Assembly (NCBI RefSeq): GCF_900116225.1
Contig: NZ_FOZZ01000004.1
Span: forward strand, 240,465 to 304,464
Source: Sphingobacterium wenxiniae
Lineage (GTDB): Bacteria; Bacteroidota; Bacteroidia; Sphingobacteriales; Sphingobacteriaceae
Length of the DNA stretch: 64,000 nucleotides
Direction of reading: 5' to 3'
Shown here: positions 27,009-36,207 of the stretch, piece by piece
Layout: each line of letters opens with the position of its first letter
Position numbering within the stretch: position 1 is the stretch's first letter
Made by a program: the position numbers and the translations under genes
Notes under the pieces: generated by a model
Seen by the model: only the letters and a program-made list of their open reading frames with translations
What the model was told of the DNA's origin: nothing
Databases searched by the model: none

Positions 27009-27016
27009 TATTTTTG
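27009..27016 (+). promoter_or_regulatory. Putative -7 box for tRNA-Arg
   Basis: TATTTTTG (TAnnTTTG) 24 nt upstream of the tRNA 5' end. Confidence 0.5.
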
Positions 27017-27040
27017 TTTGTCTTTCACAAAGGGCTTAAT

Positions 27041-27112
27041 GGCCCCGTAGTTCAACGGATAGAATAGATGTTTCCTAAACATTTGATAGCAGTTCGATTC
27101 TGCTCGGGGCTA
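27041..27112 (+). tRNA. tRNA-Arg(CCT)
   Basis: A full cloverleaf can be drawn. The acceptor stem GGCCCCG/CGGGGCT has a G-T first pair, the D arm is GTTC/GAAT, and the anticodon arm GATGT/ACATT has loop TTCCTAA (anticodon CCT). The T arm AGCAG/CTGCT has loop TTCGATT, and the discriminator is A. CCA is not encoded. CCT reads the arginine codon AGG. Confidence 0.95.
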
Positions 27113-27120
27113 CTAAATAG

Positions 27121-27152
27121 AAAAACCAAAGACTATCCTTTGGTTTTTCTTT
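27121..27152 (+). terminator. Intrinsic terminator downstream of tRNA-Arg
   Basis: Stem AAAAACCAAAG / CTTTGGTTTTT with loop ACTATC, followed by further T residues. Confidence 0.85.
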
Positions 27153-27183
27153 TATGTTATAGACACCTAACCCCAATGACAAA

Positions 27184-27624
27184 TCAACGAACCACTATTT
27201 CTCGTTCGCCGGAGATTAAACTAATATGGCAGCAATCGAACGCAACTGTATATATTGTATTGATAACTTCCTTCGAGCCAATATACCCTTGAAACCGTAC
27301 TGGGATTTTCTTAAATTTGGGCAACACCTTGTCATGTAGGTCACTCACTATAGGATAGTTTCCATATTGCTGGTACAATCTCCAATCCTCTTTAGCAAAC
27401 GGATTAGTCAACACCTCTCCATTGGACAATCGAGTTACCTTGGTTTGTGTCAATGCAACGGGCTTCCCCTGATTATCGACTACTTTTGCCGATATAGTTA
27501 CAAGCATATCGGTGCACATAGCTGATTCACAAGACATATCCAGCATATCTTCTTCCTTGTGTTTAGAGCAGGATAGTAAGAGGATGGCTGTCAGTCCGAA
27601 TGTAAAAAATGTTATACTTCTCAT
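27184..27624 (-). CDS. Hypothetical lipoprotein
   Basis: A 146-aa protein whose N-terminus ends with the lipobox LLLSC (lipidated Cys near residue 19). The mature part starts with an acidic spacer and contains six further cysteines (in MSCESAMCTDM, the pair in AFDCCHISL and others nearby), suggesting disulfides or metal binding in the periplasm. The central part VTISAKVVDNQGKPVALTQTKV looks like an Ig-like/carboxypeptidase-regulatory strand pattern. I do not recognise the family. It stands alone between tRNA-Arg and bshC. Confidence 0.65.
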   Translation of the reverse strand: MRSITFFTFGLTAILLLSCSKHKEEDMLDMSCESAMCTDMLVTISAKVVDNQGKPVALTQTKVTRLSNGEVLTNPFAKEDWRLYQQYGNYPIVSDLHDKVLPKFKKIPVRFQGYIGSKEVINTIYTVAFDCCHISLISGEREIVVR

Positions 27625-27816
27625 CGTTGGTTTAATGGGGTTTTATACATAACGTTAGCTATTGATTTTTCGCTACAATAATCTCTAACTATATTGCCAT
27701 ATGGAGGTAATATGAACAACTAAATTACCTAACAGAGTTTGGCTTTTCATAAAAATATGTAAATTGTCTGCAAAATTAGTAGACATTAAAAAACAACTAC
27801 TGCACGAGAGAGATAG

Positions 27817-29412
27817 ATGAAAGCAACGTATATCGACTATAGCGATACAGGCAGTTTTTCTAAAGCCCTTTTAGCTTATTTGGGCAATGAGGAACAGCTT
27901 CGCCCTTTCTATGGCCTTCGGCCGACTTTACCAGACTTCAAAGAGCAGATTGCGCTTAAAAAGAATTTTAATAACGACCACAGGTCGTTATTGGTCGCGC
28001 AACTTAAAGAACAATATGCTGAACTTTTAGACAATGCACCGTTGGTAGCTTCGCATATTGACCTGTTGAAGGATCAGCATGTTTACACCGTAACAACGGG
28101 GCATCAGCTGAATATATTTACAGGGCCGTTATATTTTATTTTTAAAATCGTTTCGGCAATCCGTTTAGCTAAAGACCTCAAAGCCGCACACCCAGAGAAT
28201 GATTTCGTACCGGTCTATTGGATGGCTACGGAAGATCATGATTTCGAAGAAATCAACCATACACGGGTATTCGGGAAGAAAATTGCATGGGATACGGAGG
28301 GTATATCGGCTACAGGGCGTATGTCTACTGCAAATATTGTAGATACTGTCAAACAATACTGCAATACCTTTGGTATCTCACCGAATGCGGAAAAGCTTAC
28401 GCAAATCGTGGAAGAAGCTTATTTGAAAGGCCGTTCATTGGCAGATGCTACTCGTCTGTTTGTCCATGAGCTTTTTAAGGATTATGGATTGGTGATTATC
28501 GATGCGGATAGAAAAGCTTTCAAGGCGGTATTTGCGCCTTATATTGAACAGGATATTCTGGAGGAAAAAAGTTTTAAGGCAATCCGTGAAACCTCGAATC
28601 AATTGGAAGATTTGGGGTATCACCCCCAGGTACATGCACGGGAAATCAACTTTTTCTACCTTACAGACGAATTTAGGGAGCGTATTGTGCGCACAGAGGA
28701 TGGACGATTTGAGGTTCTGCACCAGTCGATTTTCTTTACGGAATCTGAGTTACGTGAAGAGATAAAAAACTATCCGGAACGTTTTAGTCCCAATGTGGTT
28801 ATGCGTCCGCTATATCAAGAAATCATCCTTCCCAATCTGGCCTATATTGGGGGCGGTGCGGAAATTGTATACTGGTTACAGCTGAAAGCTAATTTTGAGC
28901 AATACGGTCTTCCCTTTCCTATATTGATTCCCCGAAACTCTGCAATGATTACAGATGACCAAGTTGCAGGTAAAATTTTCCGTTTGGATTTGACGTTCAA
29001 AAGTATCTTTAGGGATGCAGAACAACTCAAAAGCGAATACGTTCGTCGGCATACGACCCATCGACTGAACCTAAAAGATGAGTGGATGGAGTTTAATTCC
29101 ATTTTTGGAAAAATCAAACTTCGCGCACACAAGATTGACCCCAGCCTCGGGCCGAGTACCGATGCAGTCAAGGCGCGATTGAAGAAAGCTATAAACAATC
29201 TGGAGAAAAAATTATTAAAGGCAGATAAACAGAACCACAAAGAGGCTCTGATACAGATTGAGCGTTTGAAAGACAAGCTTTTCCCTGGCGGCGGACTGCA
29301 GGAAAGAACAGAAAACTTTGCACCGCTCTATATCAAGTATGGCGATGATTTGATAAGGGATCTGGAAAAGTATTTTAATCCGTTAGACTTCAAATTTTCT
29401 ATCCTGTACTAA
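27817..29412 (+). CDS. bshC: Bacillithiol biosynthesis cysteine-adding enzyme BshC
   Basis: A 531-aa enzyme that ligates cysteine to glucosaminyl-malate in the last step of bacillithiol synthesis. Family blocks are TTGHQLNIFTGPLYFIFKIV (about residues 91-110), WMATEDHDFEEINH (about 135-148), PNVVMRPLYQEIILPNLAYI and GGGAEIVYWLQLK. A C-terminal coiled coil (about 440-490) ending LFPGGGLQERTENF is also typical. Length is normal. The stop overlaps the start of the Crp-family gene (TAATG), implying coupled translation and perhaps a redox link. Confidence 0.95.
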   Translation: MKATYIDYSDTGSFSKALLAYLGNEEQLRPFYGLRPTLPDFKEQIALKKNFNNDHRSLLVAQLKEQYAELLDNAPLVASHIDLLKDQHVYTVTTGHQLNIFTGPLYFIFKIVSAIRLAKDLKAAHPENDFVPVYWMATEDHDFEEINHTRVFGKKIAWDTEGISATGRMSTANIVDTVKQYCNTFGISPNAEKLTQIVEEAYLKGRSLADATRLFVHELFKDYGLVIIDADRKAFKAVFAPYIEQDILEEKSFKAIRETSNQLEDLGYHPQVHAREINFFYLTDEFRERIVRTEDGRFEVLHQSIFFTESELREEIKNYPERFSPNVVMRPLYQEIILPNLAYIGGGAEIVYWLQLKANFEQYGLPFPILIPRNSAMITDDQVAGKIFRLDLTFKSIFRDAEQLKSEYVRRHTTHRLNLKDEWMEFNSIFGKIKLRAHKIDPSLGPSTDAVKARLKKAINNLEKKLLKADKQNHKEALIQIERLKDKLFPGGGLQERTENFAPLYIKYGDDLIRDLEKYFNPLDFKFSILY

Positions 29413-30017
29413 TGAAAATGCCTATCATAGACTTCAAGACGAGTAATTTTTACCGTTATTATGCGGAGAAGGCAGGTCTTTCGGATGAACAATTTGAGGA
29501 ACTTAATCCTTATTTTGCTTTTAAACAAGTCGAGCCAAACAGTTATCTCCTGCGTGCCGGAGAAGTGGGGCATTATGCTTTTTTTGTGGAGTCTGGTTTA
29601 TTACTGTCTTATTCTCTGGATGAAAAGGGAGGAGAACATATCCTGCAATTTGCTCCCGAGAACTGGATAGTCTCAGACCGGGCAAGTCAGTATTTTAATA
29701 AGCCTTCAGATTATTATATCAAGGCTATTGAGCCATCTCTCGTCGTTTATATCCAACCGGAGTTTATGGAGAAGGCTTCGGCTTTGAGTACCGAGTTTGC
29801 ATGTTTCGTGGAACATTCTCTACAGCGAAACATTTATGCGCAGCAGCAACGTATAAACTCGCTGTTGGCTATGCCTGCCAAACAAAGGTATTTAGCTTTT
29901 ATGGAGATGTATCCAAATATGTTATTGCGTGTTCCGCAATGGATGATTGCGTCTTATTTAGGCATCACGCCGGAAAGCCTGAGCCGGGTACGCAGGGAGC
30001 TTTTAGAAAGAAAATAA
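29412..30017 (+). CDS. Crp/Fnr family transcriptional regulator
   Basis: A 201-aa protein with a cyclic-nucleotide-binding-like beta-barrel (about residues 25-125, with LRAGEVGHYAFFVESGLLLSY) and a C-terminal helix-turn-helix (about 165-195). The HTH reads ASYLGITPESLSRVRREL, the standard Crp/Fnr recognition helix layout. The effector is unknown; the nucleotide-binding arginine/serine signature is not obvious. It overlaps bshC by one base and may respond to redox or thiol state, which is inference from position. Confidence 0.85.
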   Translation: MKMPIIDFKTSNFYRYYAEKAGLSDEQFEELNPYFAFKQVEPNSYLLRAGEVGHYAFFVESGLLLSYSLDEKGGEHILQFAPENWIVSDRASQYFNKPSDYYIKAIEPSLVVYIQPEFMEKASALSTEFACFVEHSLQRNIYAQQQRINSLLAMPAKQRYLAFMEMYPNMLLRVPQWMIASYLGITPESLSRVRRELLERK

Positions 30018-30079
30018 AGAGTAAAGAATATAGAAGAAAGAGCAAAGAAGAAAGAGATTGATGTCAGTCTTTACTCTTT
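30016..30079. repeat. Inverted repeat between convergent genes
   Basis: AAAGAGTAAAGA (30016-30027) and its exact complement TCTTTACTCTTT (30068-30079) flank a 40-base A/G-rich loop. It lies between the convergent Crp-family and ctlX genes and could act as a bidirectional terminator. Confidence 0.4.
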
Positions 30080-30089
30080 GTTCTTGCAT

Positions 30090-31013
30090 CTATTCTTCTC
30101 TCTGAAATACCTCTGCAATCATACAACGTGCACTTCCGCCTCCACAGGTTTCTATTGTTGGTAAAGGGCTGTGCACAATTTTACCAAACTTCGATAATAT
30201 ATTAACCTGTTCATTGGTAAAACTATGGTAGGCCCGACTGCTCATAACAATCAAAGGATTGCCATCTTTCGATTTTACCTCAAGGATATTCCCTGCAAAC
30301 TCGTTAACCTGTTCTTCCGAAATCTCAATAACCTCTTTACCTGTTTTTTCAAGCTGTTCCAATAAGTCATGTCGATGATGGAGGTTGTCTATGCTTTCTA
30401 AGCAAACTACGGCGAATTTACGACCTACGGACATCATCACATTCGTGTGGTAAATCGGCATACGCAGGCCATCGACCGTTTGATTGGCTTGAAAGATGAT
30501 GGGGGTAAACGCCATGTTCAAACAAAAGCGATGAATTAGCACGGCATCGGCACGTGGGGACAAAGAACAGTAGGCGATGCGGTTTTCCCTATCGAGGATA
30601 AGGCAACCAGTGCTCTCCAAGAAAAGATGCTCTTGTTCGTAGAATGTATAATCGATGACATGTTCAAAAGTTATCCTTTGTTTTGCCAATATGGAAAGCA
30701 CGTCAAGCTCTCTTTCTAATCGACGGTTTTTAGCAAACATAGGATAAAGGATCGCCGTGTCACCGTGGAAAGAAATGCAGTTGTTGGGGAAGATGCTATC
30801 AGGCGTATCGTGTGTGGCTGTATCCTGTACGATAACCGTGTTTACTCCGTGTTGTTGAAGTTGTTGGACAAAGGTATCAAACTCTTGTTTTGCCAAGTTA
30901 TTGACGTTGTCGCTTTCTATATCCTCTTGGAAATAATTGTTGACGGCCGTTTGTTCGTTTTTCCGAAAACGATGTGGGCGTACTAATAGCAATGTATCTG
31001 TTGTCTGTCGCAT
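30090..31013 (-). CDS. ctlX: Citrulline utilization hydrolase, CtlX type
   Basis: A 307-aa guanidino-modifying-enzyme-superfamily protein. The N-terminus LLVRPHRFRKNEQTAVNNYFQ-like block, FPNNCISFHGDTAILYPM (about residues 91-108) and the C-terminal catalytic cysteine in ETCGGGSARCMIAEVF are the CtlX pattern. Members are linked to arginine/citrulline breakdown. It lies 3 bp downstream of a second guanidine/citrulline hydrolase, forming an operon. The distinction from arginine deiminase rests on family pattern only. Confidence 0.82.
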   Translation of the reverse strand: MRQTTDTLLLVRPHRFRKNEQTAVNNYFQEDIESDNVNNLAKQEFDTFVQQLQQHGVNTVIVQDTATHDTPDSIFPNNCISFHGDTAILYPMFAKNRRLERELDVLSILAKQRITFEHVIDYTFYEQEHLFLESTGCLILDRENRIAYCSLSPRADAVLIHRFCLNMAFTPIIFQANQTVDGLRMPIYHTNVMMSVGRKFAVVCLESIDNLHHRHDLLEQLEKTGKEVIEISEEQVNEFAGNILEVKSKDGNPLIVMSSRAYHSFTNEQVNILSKFGKIVHSPLPTIETCGGGSARCMIAEVFQREE

Positions 31014-31016
31014 GCT

Positions 31017-31931
31017 TTAATCACGAAGTAAAGGAAGTGTAGAACAACGTAGAAGCCCCTCTTGTTTACCTATTTCGTGGTAAGGTATTTCCTCTACATG
31101 GAATCCCTGAGCTCGTAGCCAATCATTTAGTCGGGTGAAACGCTTTTCTGTAACAACGACCTCCAGGGATATGGAAAATACATTACTGAACATTTGGTAC
31201 ATCTCGTCTGCGGTAATGTGAAAGAGATTTTCTTTGCCAAAGAGACTAACCAAATAATCATAATCCTCTTTATCTCGAAATCCTCCTTCAAAGATAATTG
31301 CCTTGTCAGCTCCTATAGGCTGGAAACAACAATCAAGGTGTAATGCATTTGCACGAGGATCGGTCATAGACTTGATAAGATCAAACCCTTTCACCTGTTT
31401 GTGAGGAAATAACGCTTTAATAAATTGAACGCCAGCCATGTTCGTTCTTGCCGTGTTGAATGAGGAATAGTCTTCTCCTTTGTAGGTGCCAATGAAAATA
31501 TGGTCGTTCCATAATAGGACATCACCTCCTTCGATATGCACCTCTTCTGGTGGGATAATGAAATGTGCCGGGTCGATTTGTGCTATAATGTATTCGATAG
31601 CTTGCCACTCGTCAGCACGGTCTGGAAGTATATTGGCCTTGATAAAAAAGTCATCAATAACGAATCCGATGTCGCGGGAGAATATCTGGTTAATATCCGG
31701 TAGAAGTTGGGGTCTATATACCCTGACGCCATGACGTTCCAGCACCTGTTGGAAACAGGTCATTTCATAGACCATGTCTGCCTCCTGTGGATAAGTGCCC
31801 GCCAAGATATGCTCCAAAGATTTCGGGTCATAAGCATCTTCAGCTTTTGGTGTGGGGCCATTTTGGTGTGCAATTCCCAAAATTACCGCATGCAATTTTC
31901 CGGTTTCATTTTTAACATGGAGTTTTATCAT
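31017..31931 (-). CDS. Amidinotransferase / dimethylargininase-like hydrolase
   Basis: A 304-aa protein of the arginine-deiminase/DDAH/amidinotransferase fold. Visible active-site elements are FSRDIGFVIDDFFIKAN (about residues 97-113), HIEGGDVLLWNDHIFIG (about 150-166), ANALHLDCCF with the catalytic histidine, and the terminal GLLRCSTLPLLRD with the nucleophilic cysteine. It probably hydrolyses or transfers a guanidino/amidino group; substrate uncertain. ATG 31931 is preferred to a longer frame since MIKLHVKNETGKLHAVILG is the conserved start. It is transcribed with ctlX. Confidence 0.82.
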   Translation of the reverse strand: MIKLHVKNETGKLHAVILGIAHQNGPTPKAEDAYDPKSLEHILAGTYPQEADMVYEMTCFQQVLERHGVRVYRPQLLPDINQIFSRDIGFVIDDFFIKANILPDRADEWQAIEYIIAQIDPAHFIIPPEEVHIEGGDVLLWNDHIFIGTYKGEDYSSFNTARTNMAGVQFIKALFPHKQVKGFDLIKSMTDPRANALHLDCCFQPIGADKAIIFEGGFRDKEDYDYLVSLFGKENLFHITADEMYQMFSNVFSISLEVVVTEKRFTRLNDWLRAQGFHVEEIPYHEIGKQEGLLRCSTLPLLRD

Positions 31932-32241
31932 ACAAGGTTTCTTTTGTTTACAAATGCCTTTAAATATAGCAATTAAGCCAGTTGAAGCGTAATTTTTGTA
32001 GCGAATTGAATTGTTGGTAAAGTTTCCTCTGAAATGTTGCCAATCCATAAAGGAATGGTTGTTTTGTTTTTGTTTCTTTTAATAGAAAAGTAGTGTTCAA
32101 ATCTCAAATAAATAGTCTATTAGACATTCGATTATTGCTGTGTATTTTGTTCATGGGCTAAAAAATAAAAAGACAAACGTTTGTGCGTACTTTTCAACCG
32201 ATAGATTATTAAGGACAGGTTTTTATTCGTTAATAAAATTG
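31932..32241. other. Divergent intergenic region upstream of gcvP
   Basis: A+T-rich region between the divergent hydrolase and gcvP genes. It contains the 12-bp palindrome at 32173-32184 and otherwise shows no gene or structured RNA I can support. Confidence 0.5.
32173..32184. promoter_or_regulatory. Palindromic candidate operator upstream of gcvP
   Basis: ACAAACGTTTGT is a perfect 12-bp palindrome with the central CG typical of LacI/PurR-family operators. It lies about 58 bp upstream of the gcvP -7 box. Confidence 0.35.
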
Positions 32242-32249
32242 TATCTTTG
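32242..32249 (+). promoter_or_regulatory. -7 box for gcvP
   Basis: TATCTTTG, a perfect TAnnTTTG, 87 nt before the start codon, so a leader of about 80 nt is predicted. No riboswitch-like fold was recognised in that leader. Confidence 0.55.
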
Positions 32250-32336
32250 CAGTCTCAAAAATGTATAGAATAGTATAGTTTCTGAAAACGAAAAATCAAG
32301 CTGTTAGGGCTATGCTAATCAAAAAGTTAAGCGCAC

Positions 32337-35210
32337 ATGAGCCACGTATTTTATCAAGAAAAATTTGAAGACCGTCACAACGGTCCAAGAGCCGAAGAAG
32401 CACAGGAAATGTTGTCTTTCTTAGGTGTGCAATCCATTGACGAGCTTATCGAACAAACCGTTCCAAGCCAAATTCGCCTTAAAGCTCCCCTTGCTTTACC
32501 GAAAGCATTGAGTGAAAAAGCTTATTTAGAGAAAGTAAAGCAAGTTGCAGACAAGAACAAAGTGTTCAAGTCCTACATTGGACAGGGTTATTACGATGTA
32601 ACTGTACCGGGTGTTATTCAGCGCAATGTATTGGAAAATCCAGGATGGTACACCCAATATACCCCATATCAAGCTGAGATTGCACAAGGTCGTCTTCAAG
32701 CTTTGTTGAATTTCCAGACAGCTGTTTCCGACTTAACAGGATTGGAGATTGTAAACGCATCATTATTGGATGAGGCCACCGCAGCGGCAGAAGGGATGTT
32801 CATGTTATATGCGGCTCGCAAAAACAAAGCGGCTAACGTATTCTTGGTAACACCGAATGTATATCCACAAACATTGGACGTCTTGCAAACCAGAGCTGTG
32901 CCTTTTGGTGTAGAAATCCGTGTGGCTGATATTACGGAAGCAAATTTAACAGAAGACGTTTTCGCGGTATTCATCCAATACCCTGCAGCAGATGGTACGA
33001 TTGTGGATTATACTAACTTTACAGCGGCAGCTCATGAAAAAGGGATTACGATTTGCGTGGCAGCTGACCTGATGTCTTTGGCTTTATTGACGCCTCCGGG
33101 TGAATGGGGAGCGGATGTGGTTGTCGGTAATACACAACGCTTCGGTGTACCAATGGGTTTTGGTGGTCCTCATGCGGCTTATTTTGCTACAAAAGATGCT
33201 TATAAACGTAATATTCCGGGACGTATCATTGGAGTAACTTCAGACTCTACTGGTGGTTACGCTTTGCGTATGGCATTGCAAACCCGTGAACAACACATTC
33301 GCCGTGATAAAGCTTCTTCTAATATCTGTACGGCACAGGCGTTATTGGCTATTATGGCATCATTTTATGCAGTATATCATGGTCCCGTAGGGATTAAAAA
33401 TATTGCATCCCGCATCAATGACTTGGCAAAGCTGTTAGATAAAGCTGTACAGGCATTAGGGTATGAGCAAATCAATAAAACATATTTCGATACGTTACGC
33501 ATCCATGCAGGCGAGCAAGTTGGCGCTTTAAAAGGCGAGGCTTTAAATAACGAATTGAACTTCTTCTATGATGGAGAAGTGGTGGGAATCTCTATCGATG
33601 AGACGACTACTTTTGAAGATATACAAACCATCGTTAAGGTATTTGCTAAAATCAAAGGCAAGACCCAAAACGATGTGGATTTACAAGCTTTAGTGAATGA
33701 ATTGAGTACATCTATTCCTGCTGAATTGGTTCGTCAATCCAACTATTTGACTCATCCAGTGTTCAATAGCTACCATTCTGAAAGCGAGATGTTGCGCTAT
33801 ATCAAGTCTTTGGAAGCTAAAGATTTGTCGCTGTGCCACTCGATGATTCCTTTGGGTTCATGTACCATGAAATTGAATGCAACTACCGAGATGCTTCCGT
33901 TAACCTGGGCACATTTTGGCGGCTTGCATCCATTTGCTCCTGCAGACCAAACCACAGGATATATGCAGTTAATCAACGAATTGAATGACTGGTTGTCTGC
34001 CATTACCGGTTTTGCGAAGATGTCATTCCAACCGAACTCTGGAGCACAGGGTGAATACGCGGGCTTGATGGTTATTCGCGCTTATCACGAAAGCCGAGGT
34101 GAAGGACATCGTAATATTTGTTTGATTCCTGCTTCTGCACATGGAACGAATCCTGCTTCTGCTTCTATGGCAGGGTTAAAGGTAGTTGTGGTGAAATGTG
34201 ATGAGTATGGTAATATTGATGTTGCCGACTTAAAAGCAAAAGCAGAAGAACATGCGGCTAACTTGAACTCCTTGATGGTTACTTATCCATCTACCCACGG
34301 TGTTTTCGAGGAGTCTATTATTGAAATCTGTGCGATTATCCATGCGAATGGTGGACAAGTGTATATGGACGGTGCGAATATGAATGCGCAGGTTGGTTTG
34401 ACCAGCCCAGGTTATATTGGTGCTGACGTTTGTCACTTGAACTTACATAAAACATTCTGTATCCCACATGGTGGTGGTGGTCCAGGTATGGGACCTATTG
34501 GTGTTGCGGAACATTTGGTTCCTTTCTTACCAAACCATGAAGTGGTTGCGGTATCGGGCGAAAAAGGTATCTCCGCAGTATCTGCAGCTCCATTTGGCTC
34601 GGCCTCTATCCTCACTATTTCTTATGCGTATATCGCGATGATGGGTGGCGAAGGGCTTACTAACGCAACAAAAACAGCAATTTTGAATGCAAACTATATC
34701 AAGGCTCGTCTGGAAAACCACTATCCGGTATTGTACGCAGGGGCTAACGGACGTTGTGCGCACGAAATGATTTTGGATTGCCGCGCTTTCAAAAATGTGG
34801 GTATTGAGGTTGGTGATATTGCTAAGCGTTTGATGGATTACGGTTTCCACGCACCTACGGTATCCTTCCCGGTTGCAGGGACATTAATGGTTGAGCCTAC
34901 GGAATCAGAATCTAAGGCAGAGCTTGACCGTTTCTGTGAAGCTTTGATTGCTATTCGTGCGGAGATTGCTACGGTAGAATCAGGCGACGCTGACCAAAAG
35001 GAAAATGTATTGAAACATGCGCCACATACAGCAGCTGTAGTGACAGGTGATGAATGGGATAGACCTTATAGCCGTCAAACAGCCGCTTATCCGTTGCCGT
35101 ATTTGAAAGTGAACAAATTCTGGCCTTCAGTAGGGCGCGTGAACGATTCGCAAGGGGATAGAACCTTGATTTGTTCTTGTCCTTCTATTGAAGAATATGC
35201 GGAAGCATAA
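32337..35210 (+). CDS. gcvP: Glycine dehydrogenase (decarboxylating), P protein
   Basis: A 957-aa PLP enzyme, fused N- and C-terminal halves as in the long GcvP form. It decarboxylates glycine and passes the aminomethyl group to lipoylated GcvH. The N-terminus [53 protein letters not shown] and [12 protein letters not shown] are classic. The PLP lysine is in [18 protein letters not shown] near residue 705. The C-terminus RTLICSCPS is normal. It is monocistronic, with its own promoter and terminator; gcvH is encoded elsewhere in this window. Confidence 0.97.
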   Translation: MSHVFYQEKFEDRHNGPRAEEAQEMLSFLGVQSIDELIEQTVPSQIRLKAPLALPKALSEKAYLEKVKQVADKNKVFKSYIGQGYYDVTVPGVIQRNVLENPGWYTQYTPYQAEIAQGRLQALLNFQTAVSDLTGLEIVNASLLDEATAAAEGMFMLYAARKNKAANVFLVTPNVYPQTLDVLQTRAVPFGVEIRVADITEANLTEDVFAVFIQYPAADGTIVDYTNFTAAAHEKGITICVAADLMSLALLTPPGEWGADVVVGNTQRFGVPMGFGGPHAAYFATKDAYKRNIPGRIIGVTSDSTGGYALRMALQTREQHIRRDKASSNICTAQALLAIMASFYAVYHGPVGIKNIASRINDLAKLLDKAVQALGYEQINKTYFDTLRIHAGEQVGALKGEALNNELNFFYDGEVVGISIDETTTFEDIQTIVKVFAKIKGKTQNDVDLQALVNELSTSIPAELVRQSNYLTHPVFNSYHSESEMLRYIKSLEAKDLSLCHSMIPLGSCTMKLNATTEMLPLTWAHFGGLHPFAPADQTTGYMQLINELNDWLSAITGFAKMSFQPNSGAQGEYAGLMVIRAYHESRGEGHRNICLIPASAHGTNPASASMAGLKVVVVKCDEYGNIDVADLKAKAEEHAANLNSLMVTYPSTHGVFEESIIEICAIIHANGGQVYMDGANMNAQVGLTSPGYIGADVCHLNLHKTFCIPHGGGGPGMGPIGVAEHLVPFLPNHEVVAVSGEKGISAVSAAPFGSASILTISYAYIAMMGGEGLTNATKTAILNANYIKARLENHYPVLYAGANGRCAHEMILDCRAFKNVGIEVGDIAKRLMDYGFHAPTVSFPVAGTLMVEPTESESKAELDRFCEALIAIRAEIATVESGDADQKENVLKHAPHTAAVVTGDEWDRPYSRQTAAYPLPYLKVNKFWPSVGRVNDSQGDRTLICSCPSIEEYAEA

Positions 35211-35216
35211 GGCTTG

Positions 35217-35290
35217 AAAAAAAATAAGTTCCAGACAGCCTTTGTCGCACTTTTACTCGGCTCAGCGTGACAAAAGGAGTTGTTTGAAGA
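35217..35290. repeat. Diverged dispersed repeat remnant
   Basis: Contains CCAGACAGCC...TGTCGCACTTTTACTCGGCTCAGCGTGACAAAAGG, with CAGACAGCC and CAGCGTGACA-like segments recalling the element at 37047-37165. Not coding. Confidence 0.4.
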
Positions 35291-35308
35291 CAATTAATAA
35301 CTCTTAAT

Positions 35309-35342
35309 AAATGCCTGCAATGTTAAAATTGCAGGCATTTTT
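35309..35342 (+). terminator. Intrinsic terminator downstream of gcvP
   Basis: Perfect 13-bp stem AAATGCCTGCAAT / ATTGCAGGCATTT with loop GTTAAA and a following T-run. Confidence 0.88.
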
Positions 35343-35372
35343 CTATTTTAGGGAAATTTTACTGTTTTCAAT

Positions 35373-36125
35373 ATGAGGAGAAGATATAAGTTTCTATCTG
35401 TTTTTGTGTTATGTTGGCTCTTGCAACAAGGGTTGACGCAGGGACAACAGGTTCTTTTTGAATTTGGTGAGAAGAAGGATTTTAATGATTTGATCTCGGG
35501 TACTGTTGCACCTGAGCCTTTAAAATGGATAGATGTCAATACATCGGACACCTCTTGGTATAGGGATGGGGAAAAGCTGGTCTGTAAAGGTTTACCGATA
35601 GGTGTTGTGCGTTCTGAAAAGATGTACCAAAATTTTATTATGCATGTCGAGTGGCGCCACTTGGAAAAGGGTGGGAATTCAGGAATATTTGTGTGGTGTG
35701 ATGACGAGCCGGAGGAGTATAGCCGACTTCCAAGCGGTGTGGAGGTACAGATGCTGGAACTGGACTGGGTTAATCAAAATAAACGGGATGGTGCAATGCC
35801 ACCGATAGCCTATGTACATGGTGAGCTTTTTGGGGCTGGAAAAGCCAAGACGATTCCGGATAACCCTCGTGGAGAACGAAGCAAATCTATTGAAAACAGA
35901 TGCTTAGGTGTGGGCGAATGGAATAAATATACCGTAGTATGCGTGGATGGTACGATTAAATTGTCGGTGAATGGAAAGTTTGTAAATGGTATTCGGGAAT
36001 CTTCGCAGCGAAAGGGTTATCTGTGTCTGGAGTCCGAAGGAGCTAAAATAGAATTTAAAAATCTCCATATTATTGAATTGGAAAAGGGATACATTCTTCC
36101 CGAGCATATTGTAGAAGCAAAATAA
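35373..36125 (+). CDS. Exported DUF1080 (3-keto-disaccharide hydrolase-type) protein
   Basis: A 250-aa protein with a signal peptide (about residues 1-25, ending LTQGQQ). The body is a concanavalin-like jelly roll of the DUF1080 family: [12 protein letters not shown] (about 62-73), [16 protein letters not shown] (about 92-107), GVEVQMLE and NGKFVNGI near the C-terminus. Family members act as 3-keto-glycoside hydrolases or sugar-binding proteins in the periplasm of Bacteroidota. No partner oxidoreductase gene is adjacent. Single gene between the gcvP terminator and the amidase promoter. Confidence 0.87.
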   Translation: MRRRYKFLSVFVLCWLLQQGLTQGQQVLFEFGEKKDFNDLISGTVAPEPLKWIDVNTSDTSWYRDGEKLVCKGLPIGVVRSEKMYQNFIMHVEWRHLEKGGNSGIFVWCDDEPEEYSRLPSGVEVQMLELDWVNQNKRDGAMPPIAYVHGELFGAGKAKTIPDNPRGERSKSIENRCLGVGEWNKYTVVCVDGTIKLSVNGKFVNGIRESSQRKGYLCLESEGAKIEFKNLHIIELEKGYILPEHIVEAK

Positions 36126-36137
36126 AGCGTACTTTTG
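36109..36137 (+). promoter_or_regulatory. Complete Bacteroidota promoter upstream of the amidase
   Basis: TTG (36109-36111), an 18-bp spacer, then TACTTTTG (36130-36137), matching TTG-N17-19-TAnnTTTG. The predicted transcription start, about 36143, lies inside the heptamer array that follows. Confidence 0.65.
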
Positions 36138-36180
36138 CTATAAGCTATAAGCTATAAGCTATAAGCTATAAGCTATAAGC
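36137..36180 (+). repeat. Heptanucleotide tandem array (GCTATAA)x6
   Basis: Six perfect copies of GCTATAA plus GC. It starts at the last base of the -7 box and ends 28 bp before the amidase start codon, so most of it would be transcribed as 5' leader. Confidence 0.9.
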
Positions 36181-36207
36181 ATTGCTTGCTTGATAAAATG
36201 TATGGAT

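Noticed and set aside
28435..28722. Antisense frames in bshC and similar shadows in gcvP, trkH and NhaA
   Set aside because: They lie wholly inside strongly supported genes and show no domain or start signal of their own.
32250..32336. Glycine riboswitch in the gcvP leader
   Set aside because: No tandem aptamer-like conserved core was recognisable in the roughly 80-nt leader.
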